Assembly: GCF_002188465.1 (NCBI RefSeq)
Contig: NZ_NINW01000008.1
Location: 140,790 to 204,789 of the forward strand
DNA: 64,000 nucleotides
Source of the DNA: Pigmentiphaga sp. NML080357
GTDB lineage: Bacteria > Pseudomonadota > Gammaproteobacteria > Burkholderiales > Burkholderiaceae_B
Direction: 5' to 3'
The notes under the pieces were generated by a model that saw only the letters and a program-made list of their open reading frames with translations, was not told where the DNA came from and searched no databases. Numbering within the stretch: the stretch's first letter is position 1; each line of letters starts with the position of its first letter. The translations under genes and the position numbers were made by a program. Positions 17,779-27,551 of this stretch are shown here, one piece after another.

Positions 17779-19911
17779 ATGAGTTCCCTATTGCTGACCC
17801 CGGAACAGCGGCAGATCATTTCGCAGACCGGCAAATTCCTGCTCATCGATGCCGTGGCGGGCTCGGGCAAGACCACGACCCTCGCTCACTGCGTGGCCTA
17901 CCGAGAACGCCAGGGCACGCCGGCCGACGGAATACTGGCGCTGGTATTCACCGAAGCGGCGAAACAGGTCTTCCACCAACGCCTGGCGCAGGCGGGGGCC
18001 TCGCGCTCGGTGCGGGTCGCAACCTATGCCGATTTCGCCGGTGCGCTGCTGGCCGACTGGCAGGCCCAGGGCCTCATCGACGGTGCCGAGGTCTACCTGG
18101 CCGATGCCGAGGCGATGCGTCCCTATGTGTTCGAGGCCATCGAGGAAGCGGCCGCCGACCCGCACGCCGATCCGGACTATGCCTACGACCTGAACAATCT
18201 GCATGCCGAGATCGTCATCAACCAGTTGTCCCGGCTCAAGGGAACGCTGGCATTCGCCCGCTTCGAGGACGCCTCGGATGCGGAGCTGGCCGACGAGCTG
18301 GACCTGCCGCGCGGTCTCGTGTCCATCTGCCGCACCTACGAACGGCTGCGCCGGTTCGATGCCGGGCACTTCGCCTTCCAGTGCGAACACGACCTGGTCA
18401 CCGACGTGCTCGCGACCTGCGCTCAATTGGCCGACGTCGTCACGCTGCCCTGCCCCGCGCTCGTCGTGGCGGACGAATGGCACGACGCCAACGCCGCGCA
18501 GATCGCCCTGCTGCGCAAGCTGACCGGGCCGCATACCCGCATCATCGCCGCCGGCGACAAGGAGCAGGTGGTGCATTCGTGGAACGGTGCCGACCCCCGC
18601 TACATGGGCGAAGCCTTCGAACATCTCTTTCCCGGGACCCGGCGCTTGCCGCTGACCAACTCTTTCCGCTGCGGTCCCACGCTGGGTGCGTGCGCGCAGG
18701 CCCTGACGGCACAGACGTTCCAATCGGGACGGCAGGACGATACCGAGGTGGAGGTCATCCGCTACGATGCCGGCGCCGACGACTGCTGCATCAAGGTCGT
18801 GCACGAGATCGCCCGCCTGGCCGCAGCCGGCACGGAACGCGGCCTGGCGGATTGCGCCGTCGTGCTGCGCGATGCGCACCAGAGCATCGCGCTCGAGAAC
18901 GCCCTGATCGCGCACGACGTACCCTACGCCACGGACGGATGTCCGAGCTATTTCGACCGCATCGAGATTCTGATGCTGCGCGGCATCCTGCACATCGCCC
19001 GCCAGTCGATGGCGCCGGTGCGCGAACGCGGCGAGGTCAAGGCCATCCTGCGGGCCCTGGGCCTGTTCGCCGGCCTGTCGTACACCGAGGGCGAATGGGC
19101 CGATGCCGAACGCACGATCGCCGCGGACCCCGACACTATTCGCTATTTCTACAGCGGCAGGCTGAGTCGCACGTCGGAAGCGCAGGAAACCGTGGACGCG
19201 GCCACGCGCCGCTGGCGTGCCCGGTTCGCCCAGGTCTGCGATCACCTGATCGCCCAGGCCGCCAGCGTGTCGGCCGGCGAACTGCTGGCCTTTGCCGCCG
19301 AGGAGCTGCAACTGGCCGCCACGACCCGGCGGCTGTTCGTGCACAGGCTCGACGCGCAAGCCGTCACACGCTCCATCGAGGGATTCATCGACTATGCCCG
19401 GTCCACGGCCCTGGATGCCGCCGGCCTGCTCGAGCGCCTGCATCAGGCGCAACGGCGCAGCGGCGCGCTCAAGAAGAACAAGCATCCATTGACGCTGACC
19501 ACCGCGCGCGCGGCCAAGGGCAAGGAATGGCGCTACGTGCACATACCTTTCGTGGCCGACGGCGAATTCCCCCAGGCGCAGGCCGATCCCGCCGAAGAAC
19601 GGCGGTTGTTCTACGTCGCGATGACCCGCACCAGCGACAAGCTGTTCCTCTATGCGCCGGCCGGGCAAGAGAGCCATTTCATTCGCGCGCTGGACCTGCC
19701 CGCCGCCCGCCAGACGGCCCACGCAAAGCCGGCCGCGCCGGCCCTGCCGCCACGCATCTACCTGGATGTGCCATACGCCGAAAAAGATGCGGCCAAGCAA
19801 TTGGGGGCGCAGTGGGACAATGTGCAGAGGAAGTGGTGGATATCGCCGGCGATGCCGAGACGGCTCTTTGCGAAGTGGCTGCCGCCCGATGACGGCGGGG
19901 CCCGCTCGTGA
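17779..19911 (+). CDS. UvrD/Rep-like superfamily 1 helicase with C-terminal DUF5710
   Basis: The 710-residue protein shows SF1 helicase motifs in order. Walker A is AVAGSGKTTT (residues 25-34). Motif II is VVADEWHDAN (about 229), a variant of DExQD. NSFRCGP corresponds to motif IV. Motif V is TTARAAKGKEW (about 574) and motif VI is LFYVAMTR (about 610). After the helicase core, RIYLDVPYAEKDAAKQLGA to about residue 700 matches DUF5710, a small domain often attached to DNA-processing and conjugation proteins. The gene stands 32 bases after the SDR but looks independent. It could act in repair or on foreign DNA; this is open. Confidence 0.9.
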   Translation: MSSLLLTPEQRQIISQTGKFLLIDAVAGSGKTTTLAHCVAYRERQGTPADGILALVFTEAAKQVFHQRLAQAGASRSVRVATYADFAGALLADWQAQGLIDGAEVYLADAEAMRPYVFEAIEEAAADPHADPDYAYDLNNLHAEIVINQLSRLKGTLAFARFEDASDAELADELDLPRGLVSICRTYERLRRFDAGHFAFQCEHDLVTDVLATCAQLADVVTLPCPALVVADEWHDANAAQIALLRKLTGPHTRIIAAGDKEQVVHSWNGADPRYMGEAFEHLFPGTRRLPLTNSFRCGPTLGACAQALTAQTFQSGRQDDTEVEVIRYDAGADDCCIKVVHEIARLAAAGTERGLADCAVVLRDAHQSIALENALIAHDVPYATDGCPSYFDRIEILMLRGILHIARQSMAPVRERGEVKAILRALGLFAGLSYTEGEWADAERTIAADPDTIRYFYSGRLSRTSEAQETVDAATRRWRARFAQVCDHLIAQAASVSAGELLAFAAEELQLAATTRRLFVHRLDAQAVTRSIEGFIDYARSTALDAAGLLERLHQAQRRSGALKKNKHPLTLTTARAAKGKEWRYVHIPFVADGEFPQAQADPAEERRLFYVAMTRTSDKLFLYAPAGQESHFIRALDLPAARQTAHAKPAAPALPPRIYLDVPYAEKDAAKQLGAQWDNVQRKWWISPAMPRRLFAKWLPPDDGGARS

Positions 19912-19947
19912 AACAATGAACCGGCCTTGCCCTTTTACGCCAGTCCC

Positions 19948-20340
19948 ATGCCGGAACAGCCGCCATCCCCCCACCCCAGCGCCCTCATGCGCGGCCTGGC
20001 GCTGCTGGCGGCGCTGCTGTGCCTGGCGCTAGGCATCGTCGGCATTTTCGTGCCGGGGCTGCCGACCACGGTCTTCATCCTGATGGCGGCCTGGTTCGCG
20101 GCGCGCGGATCGCCCCGGCTGCTGGCATGGCTCGAAGGCCATCGGGTTTTCGGGACCATGATCCGCCATTGGCGGACGAATCGCTCGATCAGCCGCCGGG
20201 CGAAGTGGAGCGCGACGATTACGATGGCCATTTGTGCCGCGGTGCTGTTCCTGGCGCCGGTGCGGTGGTGGGTGGCAGGGCTTGCCGGCGGGATCATGTT
20301 GACGGTGGCGATCTGGCTGTGGATGCGGCCGGAGCCCTAA
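19948..20340 (+). CDS. DUF454 (YbaN-like) inner membrane protein
   Basis: The 130-residue protein has a short polar N-terminus and three or four hydrophobic segments. The family core is visible: LGIVGIFVPGLPTTVFILMAAWFAARGSPRL, then LEGHRVFGTMIRHWR. DUF454 proteins are small inner-membrane proteins of unknown function. The ATG at 19948 is chosen over an in-frame TTG at 19927; an internal Met at 19987 is also possible. Convergent with cysN. Confidence 0.9.
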   Translation: MPEQPPSPHPSALMRGLALLAALLCLALGIVGIFVPGLPTTVFILMAAWFAARGSPRLLAWLEGHRVFGTMIRHWRTNRSISRRAKWSATITMAICAAVLFLAPVRWWVAGLAGGIMLTVAIWLWMRPEP

Positions 20341-20375
20341 GCCCCCCTGGCGACCAAAGGCCGCCACCGGGGCTT
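20339..20375. terminator. Bidirectional terminator-like hairpin
   Basis: AAGCCCC and GGGGCTT pair around an inner TGGCG/CGCCA stem. The hairpin starts at the DUF454 stop and lies 17 bp from the cysN stop, between convergent genes. No long T tract is present. Confidence 0.55.
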
Positions 20376-20392
20376 CCCTTGCGTAGGGGTCT

Positions 20393-21694
20393 CTATTTCA
20401 CCATCCCCGCGGCAGCCGTCTGGTGAGTGGCCTCGTCGATCAGGATGAACGCGCCGGTGGCGGGAAGGTCTTGGTACCGGTCCAGGGCCAAGGCATCCCG
20501 GGTTGCCAGCACCACGCGACCGATGTCGTTCATTGCGAACGGGGCGTCGGTGGCATCCGTTTCTTCCAGTTCATGGATGTCGCGCCGCGACAGCACGCTC
20601 TTGATCTTGGCGGTGGTCAATCGGGTTCCCTGCTTCAACAGGTATTTGCGGGCGGGGTTCAGGGCCTGGGTGTCCAGCCAGCACAGCTCGGCCTCGAACT
20701 GCCGGGTTACCGACGCGGGCGAGGATTCGTGCACCAGCACGTCGCCGCGCGAAGCGTCCACGTCTTCGTTCAGCACGATGGTGACGGAATCGCCGGCCAC
20801 GGCTTCTTCCACGTGTCCGCCGTAGACCACCAGCGATTTCACCGTCGCCGCCACGCCCGAGGGCTGGATCTGAACACGGTCGCCGACGCGCACGGAGCCG
20901 CTGGCGAGCTGCCCCATGTAGCCGCGGAAATCGTCGGCACGGTCGCCGCCGTGGCGCGCCACCATCTGGATGGGAAAGCGCAACGCCTTGGCGGAGGCGT
21001 CGGTGCGCACCTCGAGGTTCTCGAGCAGTTCCAGCAGGGCCGGCCCCTCGTACCATGGCGTGCGCGCGGACTTGCCGACGACGTTGTCGCCGGTGAGCGC
21101 CGAGAGCGGCAGGATATGGAAACTGGCGATGCCCACCTTGGCCGCCAGCGCGGCATAGGCGTCGCGGATGCGGTCGAACACCGGCCGACTCCACTCCACG
21201 AGGTCCATCTTGTTCACCGCCACCACGATGTGGCGTATGCCGAGCAGATGGGCCAGGGTGCTGTGGCGCTTGGTCTGGGTCAGCAACTGGCCGTCGACGA
21301 CCCGGGTCGCGTCGATCAGGATGACCGCCACGTCGGCGGTCGAGGCGCCGGTGACCATGTTGCGCGTGTACTGCTCGTGGCCGGGCGCGTCGGCGATGAT
21401 GAACTTGCGCACCGGCGTGGAGAAATAGCGATAGGCCACGTCGATGGTGATGCCTTGCTCGCGCTCGGCTTCCAGGCCGTCGGTCAGCAGTGACAGGTCG
21501 ATGGTGTCGCCCACGGTGCGCTTGTACTTGGCGCGCGAGATGGCGTCGAGCTGGTCGGCGAAGATGCCCTTGCTGTCGTAGAGCAGTCGGCCGATCAGGG
21601 TGGATTTGCCGTCGTCCACGGAACCCGCCGTGATGAGACGCAGCACGCCCTTGTCGGCGGCGGAAAAGAATGCGGGATCGGTCATGGCGTTCAT
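20393..21694 (-). CDS. cysN: Sulfate adenylyltransferase subunit 1 (GTPase)
   Basis: The 433-residue protein is an EF-Tu-like GTPase: G1 GSVDDGKST, G3 DAPGHEQY, G4 NKMD. With CysD it couples GTP hydrolysis to formation of adenosine 5'-phosphosulfate (APS) from sulfate and ATP. E. coli CysN is about 475 residues; this shorter form has no fused APS kinase. Its ATG overlaps the cysD stop (ATGA), so the two are translationally coupled. Last gene of the sulfate operon. Confidence 0.97.
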   Translation of the reverse strand: MNAMTDPAFFSAADKGVLRLITAGSVDDGKSTLIGRLLYDSKGIFADQLDAISRAKYKRTVGDTIDLSLLTDGLEAEREQGITIDVAYRYFSTPVRKFIIADAPGHEQYTRNMVTGASTADVAVILIDATRVVDGQLLTQTKRHSTLAHLLGIRHIVVAVNKMDLVEWSRPVFDRIRDAYAALAAKVGIASFHILPLSALTGDNVVGKSARTPWYEGPALLELLENLEVRTDASAKALRFPIQMVARHGGDRADDFRGYMGQLASGSVRVGDRVQIQPSGVAATVKSLVVYGGHVEEAVAGDSVTIVLNEDVDASRGDVLVHESSPASVTRQFEAELCWLDTQALNPARKYLLKQGTRLTTAKIKSVLSRRDIHELEETDATDAPFAMNDIGRVVLATRDALALDRYQDLPATGAFILIDEATHQTAAAGMVK

Positions 21695-22608
21695 CAGAAA
21701 TATCCTTCCTTCTTGCGGCGCTCCATCGATGCCTCCGAGGTCTGGTCGTCCATGCGGGTGGCGCCGCGCTCGGTAATGTCGGTCACCGCCGTCTCGGCGA
21801 TGATGGCCAGCGGGTCGGCGGCTTCCGAGGCCACCGGGCAGGTGCAGGAAATATCGCCCACGGTGCGGAACCGCACGGTCAGGTTCTCGACCTGGTCGCC
21901 TTCCTGCGGCGGCGTCAGCGGCGTCACCGGCACCAGCAGTCCGTTGCGCCGGACCACGTCGCGCTTGTGCGCGTAGTAGATCGACGGCAGCGCGAGATTC
22001 TCGCGGGCGATGTACTGCCATACGTCGAGCTCGGTCCAGTTCGAGATCGGGAAGACGCGCATGTTCTCGCCGGCGTGCACGCGCGTGTTGTAGAGATTCC
22101 AGAGCTCGGGTCGCTGGGCCTTGGGGTTCCACTGGCCGAATTCGTCGCGGAACGAGAAGATGCGCTCCTTGGCGCGCGCCTTCTCTTCGTCGCGGCGCGC
22201 GCCGCCTATGCAGGCGTCGAAGCCGAACTCCTCGATCGCCTCGAGCAGCGTGACTGCCTGCGCGGCGTTGCGCGAATCGGTTTCCTTGCGCAGGACGACC
22301 GAGCCGCGCTTGATCGAATCTTCAACGCTGCGCACGATCAGCTCTTCGCCCAGTTCGGCGGCGCGGGCATCGCGGAAGGCGATGACCTCGTCGAAGTTGT
22401 GCCCGGTGTCGATGTGCATCAACGGAAACGGGAACTTGCCGGGCCGGAAGGCCTTCTCCGCCAGCCTGAGTAGCACGCAGGAATCCTTGCCGCCGGAAAA
22501 CAGCAGCACGGGCCGGGCGCATTCGGCCGCGACTTCGCGCATGATGAAGATAGCTTCCGATTCCAGCCAATCGAGATGGCTGCGCGTGGTGTTCAAGATA
22601 GCGGGCAT
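21694..22608 (-). CDS. cysD: Sulfate adenylyltransferase subunit 2
   Basis: The 304-residue protein has the PP-loop motif FSGGKDSCVLLRLAEKAF, typical of ATP pyrophosphatases, and the CysD patterns HIDTGHNF and GGARRDEEKARAKER. It catalyses the adenylyl transfer from ATP to sulfate in complex with CysN. The C-terminus ends RRKKEGYF, as usual for CysD. It starts 3 bp after cysH and overlaps cysN by one base. Confidence 0.98.
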   Translation of the reverse strand: MPAILNTTRSHLDWLESEAIFIMREVAAECARPVLLFSGGKDSCVLLRLAEKAFRPGKFPFPLMHIDTGHNFDEVIAFRDARAAELGEELIVRSVEDSIKRGSVVLRKETDSRNAAQAVTLLEAIEEFGFDACIGGARRDEEKARAKERIFSFRDEFGQWNPKAQRPELWNLYNTRVHAGENMRVFPISNWTELDVWQYIARENLALPSIYYAHKRDVVRRNGLLVPVTPLTPPQEGDQVENLTVRFRTVGDISCTCPVASEAADPLAIIAETAVTDITERGATRMDDQTSEASMERRKKEGYF

Positions 22609-22611
22609 GAT

Positions 22612-23358
22612 TCAGCCTGATTGCTTGGTTGTGACGACGGTGACCGGGATGGCCGACAGGTTGCCGGCATGCAGGCCGCACTCCTTGGAGTCGGACGACT
22701 CCCACCACCAGCGGCCGGCGCGCAAGTCCTCGCCGGGCCGGATGGCCCGGGTACAGGGCTCGCAGCCGATCGACGGGTAGCCGCGGTCGTGCAGCGGGTT
22801 GTAGGGAATGTCCAGGGCGCGGATGGCTGCCCACACCTCGTCCTGGGTCCACAGGGCGAGCGGGTTGTACTTGTGCAGGCCGAAGACGGGATCGTGCTCG
22901 TCGAGCGGCAGCTCGCCGCGCGTGACCGCCTGTTCGCGGCGCTGTCCGGTAATCCAGGCGCTGCGTCCCGCCAGTACGCGCCGAAGCGGCTCGACCTTGC
23001 GGATCTCGCAGCAGGCCTTGCGCAGTTCGACGCTCTCGTAGAAGGCGTTCAGCCCATGGGTGCCCACGTACTTCTCGACCGCTGCCGGATCCGGCCGCAC
23101 GACGTGGATGGAGCGGCCATAGCGCTCGGCAATGCGATCGATCATCGCCACGGTCTCGGCGTTGAGCCGTCCGGTATCGAGCGTGAAGATCTCGATCGGC
23201 AGGTCCCGTTCGAAGATCGCATGGGTCAGCACCATGTCCTCGGCTGCCAGCGACGAGGCAAGCGCCACGTCCGCATGCGCGCGAGCGATCACGGCCAGGC
23301 GATCAGCCAGCTCGGTCCAATTCGGCAAAAACGTAGGGGCGAGTTGCATTTCAGTCAT
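22612..23358 (-). CDS. cysH: Phosphoadenylyl/adenylyl-sulfate reductase, APS-type
   Basis: About 248 residues. It has the PP-loop-like core (SLAAEDMVLTHAIF, FTLDTGRL), the catalytic ECGLH near the C-terminus, and four extra cysteines: KACCEIRK and GCEPCTR. The CC/CxxC set binds a [4Fe-4S] cluster and marks enzymes that reduce APS directly to sulfite. Absence of cysC in the operon agrees. Several starts are possible (GTG 23367, ATG 23358, ATG 23349), none with a strong binding site. A dispersed repeat lies just upstream. Confidence 0.95.
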   Translation of the reverse strand: MTEMQLAPTFLPNWTELADRLAVIARAHADVALASSLAAEDMVLTHAIFERDLPIEIFTLDTGRLNAETVAMIDRIAERYGRSIHVVRPDPAAVEKYVGTHGLNAFYESVELRKACCEIRKVEPLRRVLAGRSAWITGQRREQAVTRGELPLDEHDPVFGLHKYNPLALWTQDEVWAAIRALDIPYNPLHDRGYPSIGCEPCTRAIRPGEDLRAGRWWWESSDSKECGLHAGNLSAIPVTVVTTKQSG

Positions 23359-23381
23359 CCATGGCACGAACGTCTCTTGAT

Positions 23382-23470
23382 CCAGGGCACCGCGGATCCG
23401 GCTCCGCCGGTCCGCCGGTGCCGCCCCCTTGAGGGGGAGCGGCCGCAGGCCGCCAGGGGGTGGGCCTCCC
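23382..23470. repeat. Dispersed intergenic repeat, copy 1
   Basis: This GC-rich element (CACCGCGGATCCGGCTCC through GGGGGTGGGCC) fills the gap between cysA and cysH. A copy about 90% identical by eye lies at 42884-42969, and a diverged one at 40349-40427. It contains three inverted repeats: GGATCCGGC/GCCGGTCC, CCCCCTT-AGGGGG and GCGGCC/GGCCGC. Confidence 0.85.
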
Positions 23471-24529
23471 TCATGTCAGGAAAACCTGTGCATTGCGCGG
23501 CTTGACGACGAGCGCCTCGCCGCCTTTCAGGTCGAGCTGGCGGAACACTTCGGCCGGCAATTCGACCTCGATCGGCTGCTCCGACCCCTGGCGCGTCAGC
23601 TCCAGGTAGGCGCTCGGTCCCGACAGGTAGGCCCGGTTGAAAGTGGTCACCAGGCCGATGTCGCCGTCGCTGTAGCGCTGCACGTCGAACTCGTGCGGAC
23701 GGATGTAGGCCGTGGCGTTGGCGTGCTGCGCATCGGCCAGCTCCGGCGTGGGGATGGTCAGGCCGTCCGCATGGAGCACGCCGGCATGGGCCTTGCCATG
23801 GAACTGGTTGACGTCGCCCAGGAAGCCATAGACGAACGGCGTGGCGGGCCGCTCCCAGACCTCGGTCGGGGTACCGACCTGCTCGATGCGGCCGGAGTTC
23901 ATCAGTACGACGCGGTCGGCCACTTCCAGGGCCTCCTCCTGGTCGTGCGTGACGAACACGCTGGCCACGTGCAGCTCGTCGTGCAGGCGCCGCAGCCAGC
24001 GGCGCAGCTCCTTGCGCACCTTGGCATCGAGTGCCCCGAAAGGTTCGTCCAGCAGCAGCACGCGCGGCTCGACGGCCAGCGCACGGGCCAGCGCGATGCG
24101 CTGGCGCTGGCCGCCGGACAATTGCGACGGATAGCGGTCGGCCAGCCAGTCGAGCTGGACCAGATTCAGCAACTGGTGGACTTTCTCCTTGATCTGCGCC
24201 TCGGCGGGCCTCTGGCCGCGCGGCTTGACGCGCAGGCCAAAGGCCACGTTCTCGAACACGGTCATGTGGCGGAACAGCGCATAGTGCTGGAACACGAACC
24301 CGACCTGCCGCTCGCGCACGTGCACGTCGGTGGCGTCCTCGCCCGAAAAGTACACGCTGCCTTCGTCGGGCGTCTCCAGCCCGGCGATGATGCGCAGCAA
24401 GGTGGTCTTGCCGCAGCCGGACGGTCCGAGCAGCGCGACCAGTTCACCCGATTCGATGTGCAAGGACACATCCTTGAGGGCCTGGAAATTCCCGAAACGC
24501 TTGGAAAGATTGCGGACTTCGATACTCAT
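23471..24529 (-). CDS. cysA: Sulfate/thiosulfate ABC transporter ATP-binding protein
   Basis: The 352-residue ATPase has Walker [11 protein letters not shown]-loop VFQHYALF, signature LSGGQRQR, Walker B LLLDEP and the switch His in [10 protein letters not shown]-terminal regulatory TOBE-like domain follows (about residue 240 on), as in CysA/MalK. It powers sulfate import through CysT/CysW. The N-terminus [13 protein letters not shown] and the operon context identify CysA. It begins 21 bp after cysW. Confidence 0.97.
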   Translation of the reverse strand: MSIEVRNLSKRFGNFQALKDVSLHIESGELVALLGPSGCGKTTLLRIIAGLETPDEGSVYFSGEDATDVHVRERQVGFVFQHYALFRHMTVFENVAFGLRVKPRGQRPAEAQIKEKVHQLLNLVQLDWLADRYPSQLSGGQRQRIALARALAVEPRVLLLDEPFGALDAKVRKELRRWLRRLHDELHVASVFVTHDQEEALEVADRVVLMNSGRIEQVGTPTEVWERPATPFVYGFLGDVNQFHGKAHAGVLHADGLTIPTPELADAQHANATAYIRPHEFDVQRYSDGDIGLVTTFNRAYLSGPSAYLELTRQGSEQPIEVELPAEVFRQLDLKGGEALVVKPRNAQVFLT

Positions 24530-24550
24530 GTTTTTCGTTCCCTGAGGCGG

Positions 24551-25552
24551 TCAGCCGGCCGCCTTCAAGTGCAGCGGCACGGTGCCTGGAAATTCGGAAG
24601 CGGCCTGGCCGTCGACCAGCTTGGCGCTGCGCCATTCGACCACGCTTTTGAGGATCAGGGTCACCAGCGCCAGCAGGGCAAGCACCGAGGCGACGGCAAA
24701 CGATGCCTGATAGGCGTATTCGTTGTAGAGAATCTCCACATGCAGCGGAATCGTGTTGGTCAGGCCCCGGACATGCCCAGACACTACCGAGACCGCGCCG
24801 AACTCGCCCATCGCCCGCGCATTGCAAAGGATGACCCCGTAAAGCAGTCCCCATTTTATGTTGGGCAGCGTCACCCGCCGGAACATCTGCCATCCCGAGG
24901 CGCCCAGCGTCAGCGCGGCCTGTTCCTCTTCGCTGCCTTGCGCCTGCATGAGCGGAATCAATTCGCGCGCGACGAAGGGAAAAGTCACGAACAGGGTCGC
25001 CAGCACGACGCCAGGCACGGCATAGACGATCTTCAGGTCGTTGGCCTGCAGGAACGGCCCCAGCCATCCATGGGTGCCGAACAGCAGCACGTAGATCAGG
25101 CCCGCGACCACCGGCGACACCGAGAACGGCAGGTCGATGAGGGTCACCAGCACCTGCTTGCCGCGGAACTGGAACTTGGTAATGGCCCACGCCGCCGCCA
25201 CGCCCAGCAGCAGATTCAGCGGCACGGAAATGGCCGCGATCAGCAGCGTCAACCGAATGGCTGCCAGGGCATCCGGTTCCACCAGCGCCTCGGCGTAGAG
25301 CTCCCAGCCCTTCTTCAGCGCCTCGACGAACACCGCCGCCAGGGGCAGCAGCAGGAACAGCGCGAGGAATCCGAGCGAGGCCGCGAGCAGCAGCGCGCGC
25401 ACCCATGCGGGCTCGTTCAGGTGGTTGGCGGCACGGGGAGGCCCTTCGGGCGGCCGGGCGGGCGCGCTAACTGGTGTGCCCTCCTGTCGCTGCGCGACAT
25501 CCTCCCCGAGGGAGGGAGCGCCCCCTTCGGGCGGCCGGGCGGGCGCGCTCAT
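24551..25552 (-). CDS. cysW: Sulfate ABC transporter permease CysW with unusual N-terminus
   Basis: The 333-residue protein is a six-helix permease with the EAA loop ([23 protein letters not shown]) that contacts CysA, and [15 protein letters not shown] typical of CysW. The first 45 or so residues are unlike the family: they hold two copies of APARPPEG, encoded by an exact 27-bp direct repeat 81 bp apart. Normal homology appears to begin near [12 protein letters not shown]. The ATG overlaps the cysT stop and has a strong GGGAGGGG site, so the repeat region is probably translated. Confidence 0.95.
   Translation of the reverse strand: MSAPARPPEGGAPSLGEDVAQRQEGTPVSAPARPPEGPPRAANHLNEPAWVRALLLAASLGFLALFLLLPLAAVFVEALKKGWELYAEALVEPDALAAIRLTLLIAAISVPLNLLLGVAAAWAITKFQFRGKQVLVTLIDLPFSVSPVVAGLIYVLLFGTHGWLGPFLQANDLKIVYAVPGVVLATLFVTFPFVARELIPLMQAQGSEEEQAALTLGASGWQMFRRVTLPNIKWGLLYGVILCNARAMGEFGAVSVVSGHVRGLTNTIPLHVEILYNEYAYQASFAVASVLALLALVTLILKSVVEWRSAKLVDGQAASEFPGTVPLHLKAAG
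25442..25549. repeat. 27-bp direct repeat within the 5' end of cysW
   Basis: Two identical copies of a 27-bp GC-rich sequence (CCCTTCGGGCGG through GCGCGCT) occupy 25442-25468 and 25523-25549. The period is 81 bp, exactly 27 codons, so the reading frame is kept. The intervening DNA (CCTCCCCGAGGGAGGG) resembles intergenic repeat sequence rather than permease coding sequence. Confidence 0.9.
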
Positions 25553-26436
25553 AGCCCCCTCCCCAGCCCACGCCGGGCCTGCCACCATTGCAGCAGGTTG
25601 ATGACCAGCAGCAGCACGAAGGCCAGCAGCAGCATGACCAGGGCGATCGCTGCCGCACCGGCGTAGTCGTATTGTTCGAGCTTGGTGATGATCAGCAGCG
25701 GCGTGATCTCCGACACCATGGGCATGTTGCCCGCGATGAAGACCACCGAGCCGTATTCGCCCACCGCCCGCGCGAAAGCCAGCGCGAAGCCGGTCAGCAA
25801 CGCGGGCATGATCGTGGGCAGCAGCACGCGGACGAAGGTTTGCAGGCGGCTCGCCCCGAGGCTCGCGGCGGCCTCTTCCAGCTCGCGCTCGGCATCCTCG
25901 AGCACCGGCTGGACGGTGCGGACCACGAACGGCAGGCCGATGAATATCAGCGCCACCACCACGCCCACGGGCGTATAGGCCACCTTGATGCCGAGCGGTT
26001 CGAGCCAGCTGCCCATCCAGCCGTTGGACGCGTACAGGGCGGTGAGCGCGATGCCGGCGACGGCAGTGGGCAGCGCGAACGGCAGGTCCACCAGCGCATC
26101 GACGACCTTCTTGCCCGGGAAGTCGTAGCGCACCAGGGTCCATGCCACGGCAAGCCCTGCGACCAGGTTCACCAGCGCCGCGAGCAGCGCGGCGCCGAAG
26201 GTCAGCCGGTAGGAAGCCAGCACGCGCGGCGCCGTCACGGCAGCCCAGAACGCGTCCCAGGACAGGGTCGCGCTCTTGAAAAGCAGCGTCGACAGCGGGA
26301 TCAGCACGATCAGACTCAGGTAGAACACCGTAAAGCCCATGCTCAGGCCGAAACCCGGCAACACGCCGAACCGGTGCGCGCGCCGGGGGCGAGGCCGAGG
26401 CGGGTTCAAGGTCCCGAGGGTGGTAATGGAAGACAT
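25549..26436 (-). CDS. cysT: Sulfate ABC transporter permease CysT
   Basis: The 295-residue membrane protein has six predicted helices and the permease EAA loop ([23 protein letters not shown]). Motifs [19 protein letters not shown] and [16 protein letters not shown] are typical of CysT (CysU). With CysW it forms the inner-membrane channel for sulfate and thiosulfate delivered by Sbp. Its stop overlaps the cysW start. An 89-bp gap with a hairpin separates it from sbp. Confidence 0.97.
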   Translation of the reverse strand: MSSITTLGTLNPPRPRPRRAHRFGVLPGFGLSMGFTVFYLSLIVLIPLSTLLFKSATLSWDAFWAAVTAPRVLASYRLTFGAALLAALVNLVAGLAVAWTLVRYDFPGKKVVDALVDLPFALPTAVAGIALTALYASNGWMGSWLEPLGIKVAYTPVGVVVALIFIGLPFVVRTVQPVLEDAERELEEAAASLGASRLQTFVRVLLPTIMPALLTGFALAFARAVGEYGSVVFIAGNMPMVSEITPLLIITKLEQYDYAGAAAIALVMLLLAFVLLLVINLLQWWQARRGLGRGL

Positions 26437-26465
26437 CTGCTGCCGGATCTCTATGAATGCCGAAG

Positions 26466-26499
26466 ACGGTGGCCCGCGCCTGGCGAGCCACCGCCGTCC
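26466..26499 (-). terminator. Hairpin between sbp and cysT
   Basis: GGTGGC pairs with GCCACC, extended by an imperfect GAC/GTC outer pairing. There is no T tract. In binding-protein-first transporter operons such hairpins stabilise the 5' transcript or lower downstream expression, giving excess binding protein. That role is inferred. Confidence 0.45.
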
Positions 26500-26525
26500 T
26501 GCCGAATCAGTTCCCGAAAATCACA

Positions 26526-27551
26526 TCAACGCTTGCCCGGCTGGTAGAGCTGGTCGAAAGTGCCGCCATCCTCGAAGTGGGTCTTCTGGGCCTTCTGCCA
26601 GCCGCCGAAGACCTCGTCGATCGTGATCAGGTTCACCTTGGGGAAGGCCGACGCATACTTGGCCGCCACGGTCGGGTTGCGGGGACGGTAGTAATTCTTG
26701 GCGATGATCTCCTGCGCCTCGGGCGTATACAGGTATTCCAGGTAGGCCTGGGCGGCCTGGCGCGTGCCCTTCTTGTCGACGTTCTTGTCGACCACCGCCA
26801 CCGGCGGCTCGCACAGGATGGACAGCGAGGGCGCGACGATGTCGAACTTGTCCGGGCCCAGTTCCTTCAGCGACAGCAAGGCCTCGTTCTCCCAGGCCAG
26901 CAGCACGTCGCCCTGGCCGCGCTCGACGAAGGTCGTGGTGGCCCCGCGCGCGCCGCTGTCCAGCACGGGCACGTGCTTGAAGAGTTCGGCGATGAACTCG
27001 CGGGCCTTGGCTTCATTGCCGCCCGGCTGCCTGAGGGCGTAGGCCCAGGCGGCCAGATAGTTCCAGCGCGCCCCGCCGGACGTCTTGGGATTGGGCGTGA
27101 TGACCGACACGCCCGGCTTGATCAGGTCGCCCCAGTCCTTGATGCCTTTTGGATTGCCCTTGCGGACCAGGAACACGATGGTGGAGGTGTAGGGCGAGCT
27201 GTTCTGCGGCAGGCGCTTCTGCCAGTCGGCCGGCAGCAACTGGCCGTGCTCGTGCAGCGCATCGATGTCGTAGGCCAGGGCCAGCGTCACCACGTCGGCG
27301 TCCAGGCCGTCGATCACGGAACGCGCCTGCTTGCCGGAGCCGCCGTGCGACTGGCGGATGGTTACGTCGATGCCGGTTTTCTTCTTGTATTCGGTCGCGA
27401 AGGCCTTGTCCAAGTCCTTGTAGAGCTCGCGCGTGGGATCGTAGGATACGTTCAGCAGCGTCTGCTTTTGCTGCGCGGCAACAGGCGTGGCGGCCACGGC
27501 GGCCAATGCCAGCAAGGCAACGCCCAGTTTTCTTCCCAACAGCCAAGCCAT
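26526..27551 (-). CDS. sbp: Periplasmic sulfate-binding protein
   Basis: The 341-residue precursor has a signal peptide ([20 protein letters not shown], cleavage near VAAQ). The mature part shows Sbp/CysP family features: [56 protein letters not shown], and [15 protein letters not shown]. It captures sulfate in the periplasm for CysTWA. As first gene it carries the operon promoter, in the 237-bp AT-rich region shared with the divergent cysB-type gene, where CysB would be expected to act. Confidence 0.97.
   Translation of the reverse strand: MAWLLGRKLGVALLALAAVAATPVAAQQKQTLLNVSYDPTRELYKDLDKAFATEYKKKTGIDVTIRQSHGGSGKQARSVIDGLDADVVTLALAYDIDALHEHGQLLPADWQKRLPQNSSPYTSTIVFLVRKGNPKGIKDWGDLIKPGVSVITPNPKTSGGARWNYLAAWAYALRQPGGNEAKAREFIAELFKHVPVLDSGARGATTTFVERGQGDVLLAWENEALLSLKELGPDKFDIVAPSLSILCEPPVAVVDKNVDKKGTRQAAQAYLEYLYTPEAQEIIAKNYYRPRNPTVAAKYASAFPKVNLITIDEVFGGWQKAQKTHFEDGGTFDQLYQPGKR

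Noticed and set aside
17788..19974. 728-codon frame antisense to the UvrD-like helicase
   Set aside because: No recognisable protein features; the plus-strand helicase motifs are all intact.
23429..25666. 745-codon plus-strand frame across cysA and cysW
   Set aside because: Antisense shadow; His/Gln/Arg-rich and without family features.
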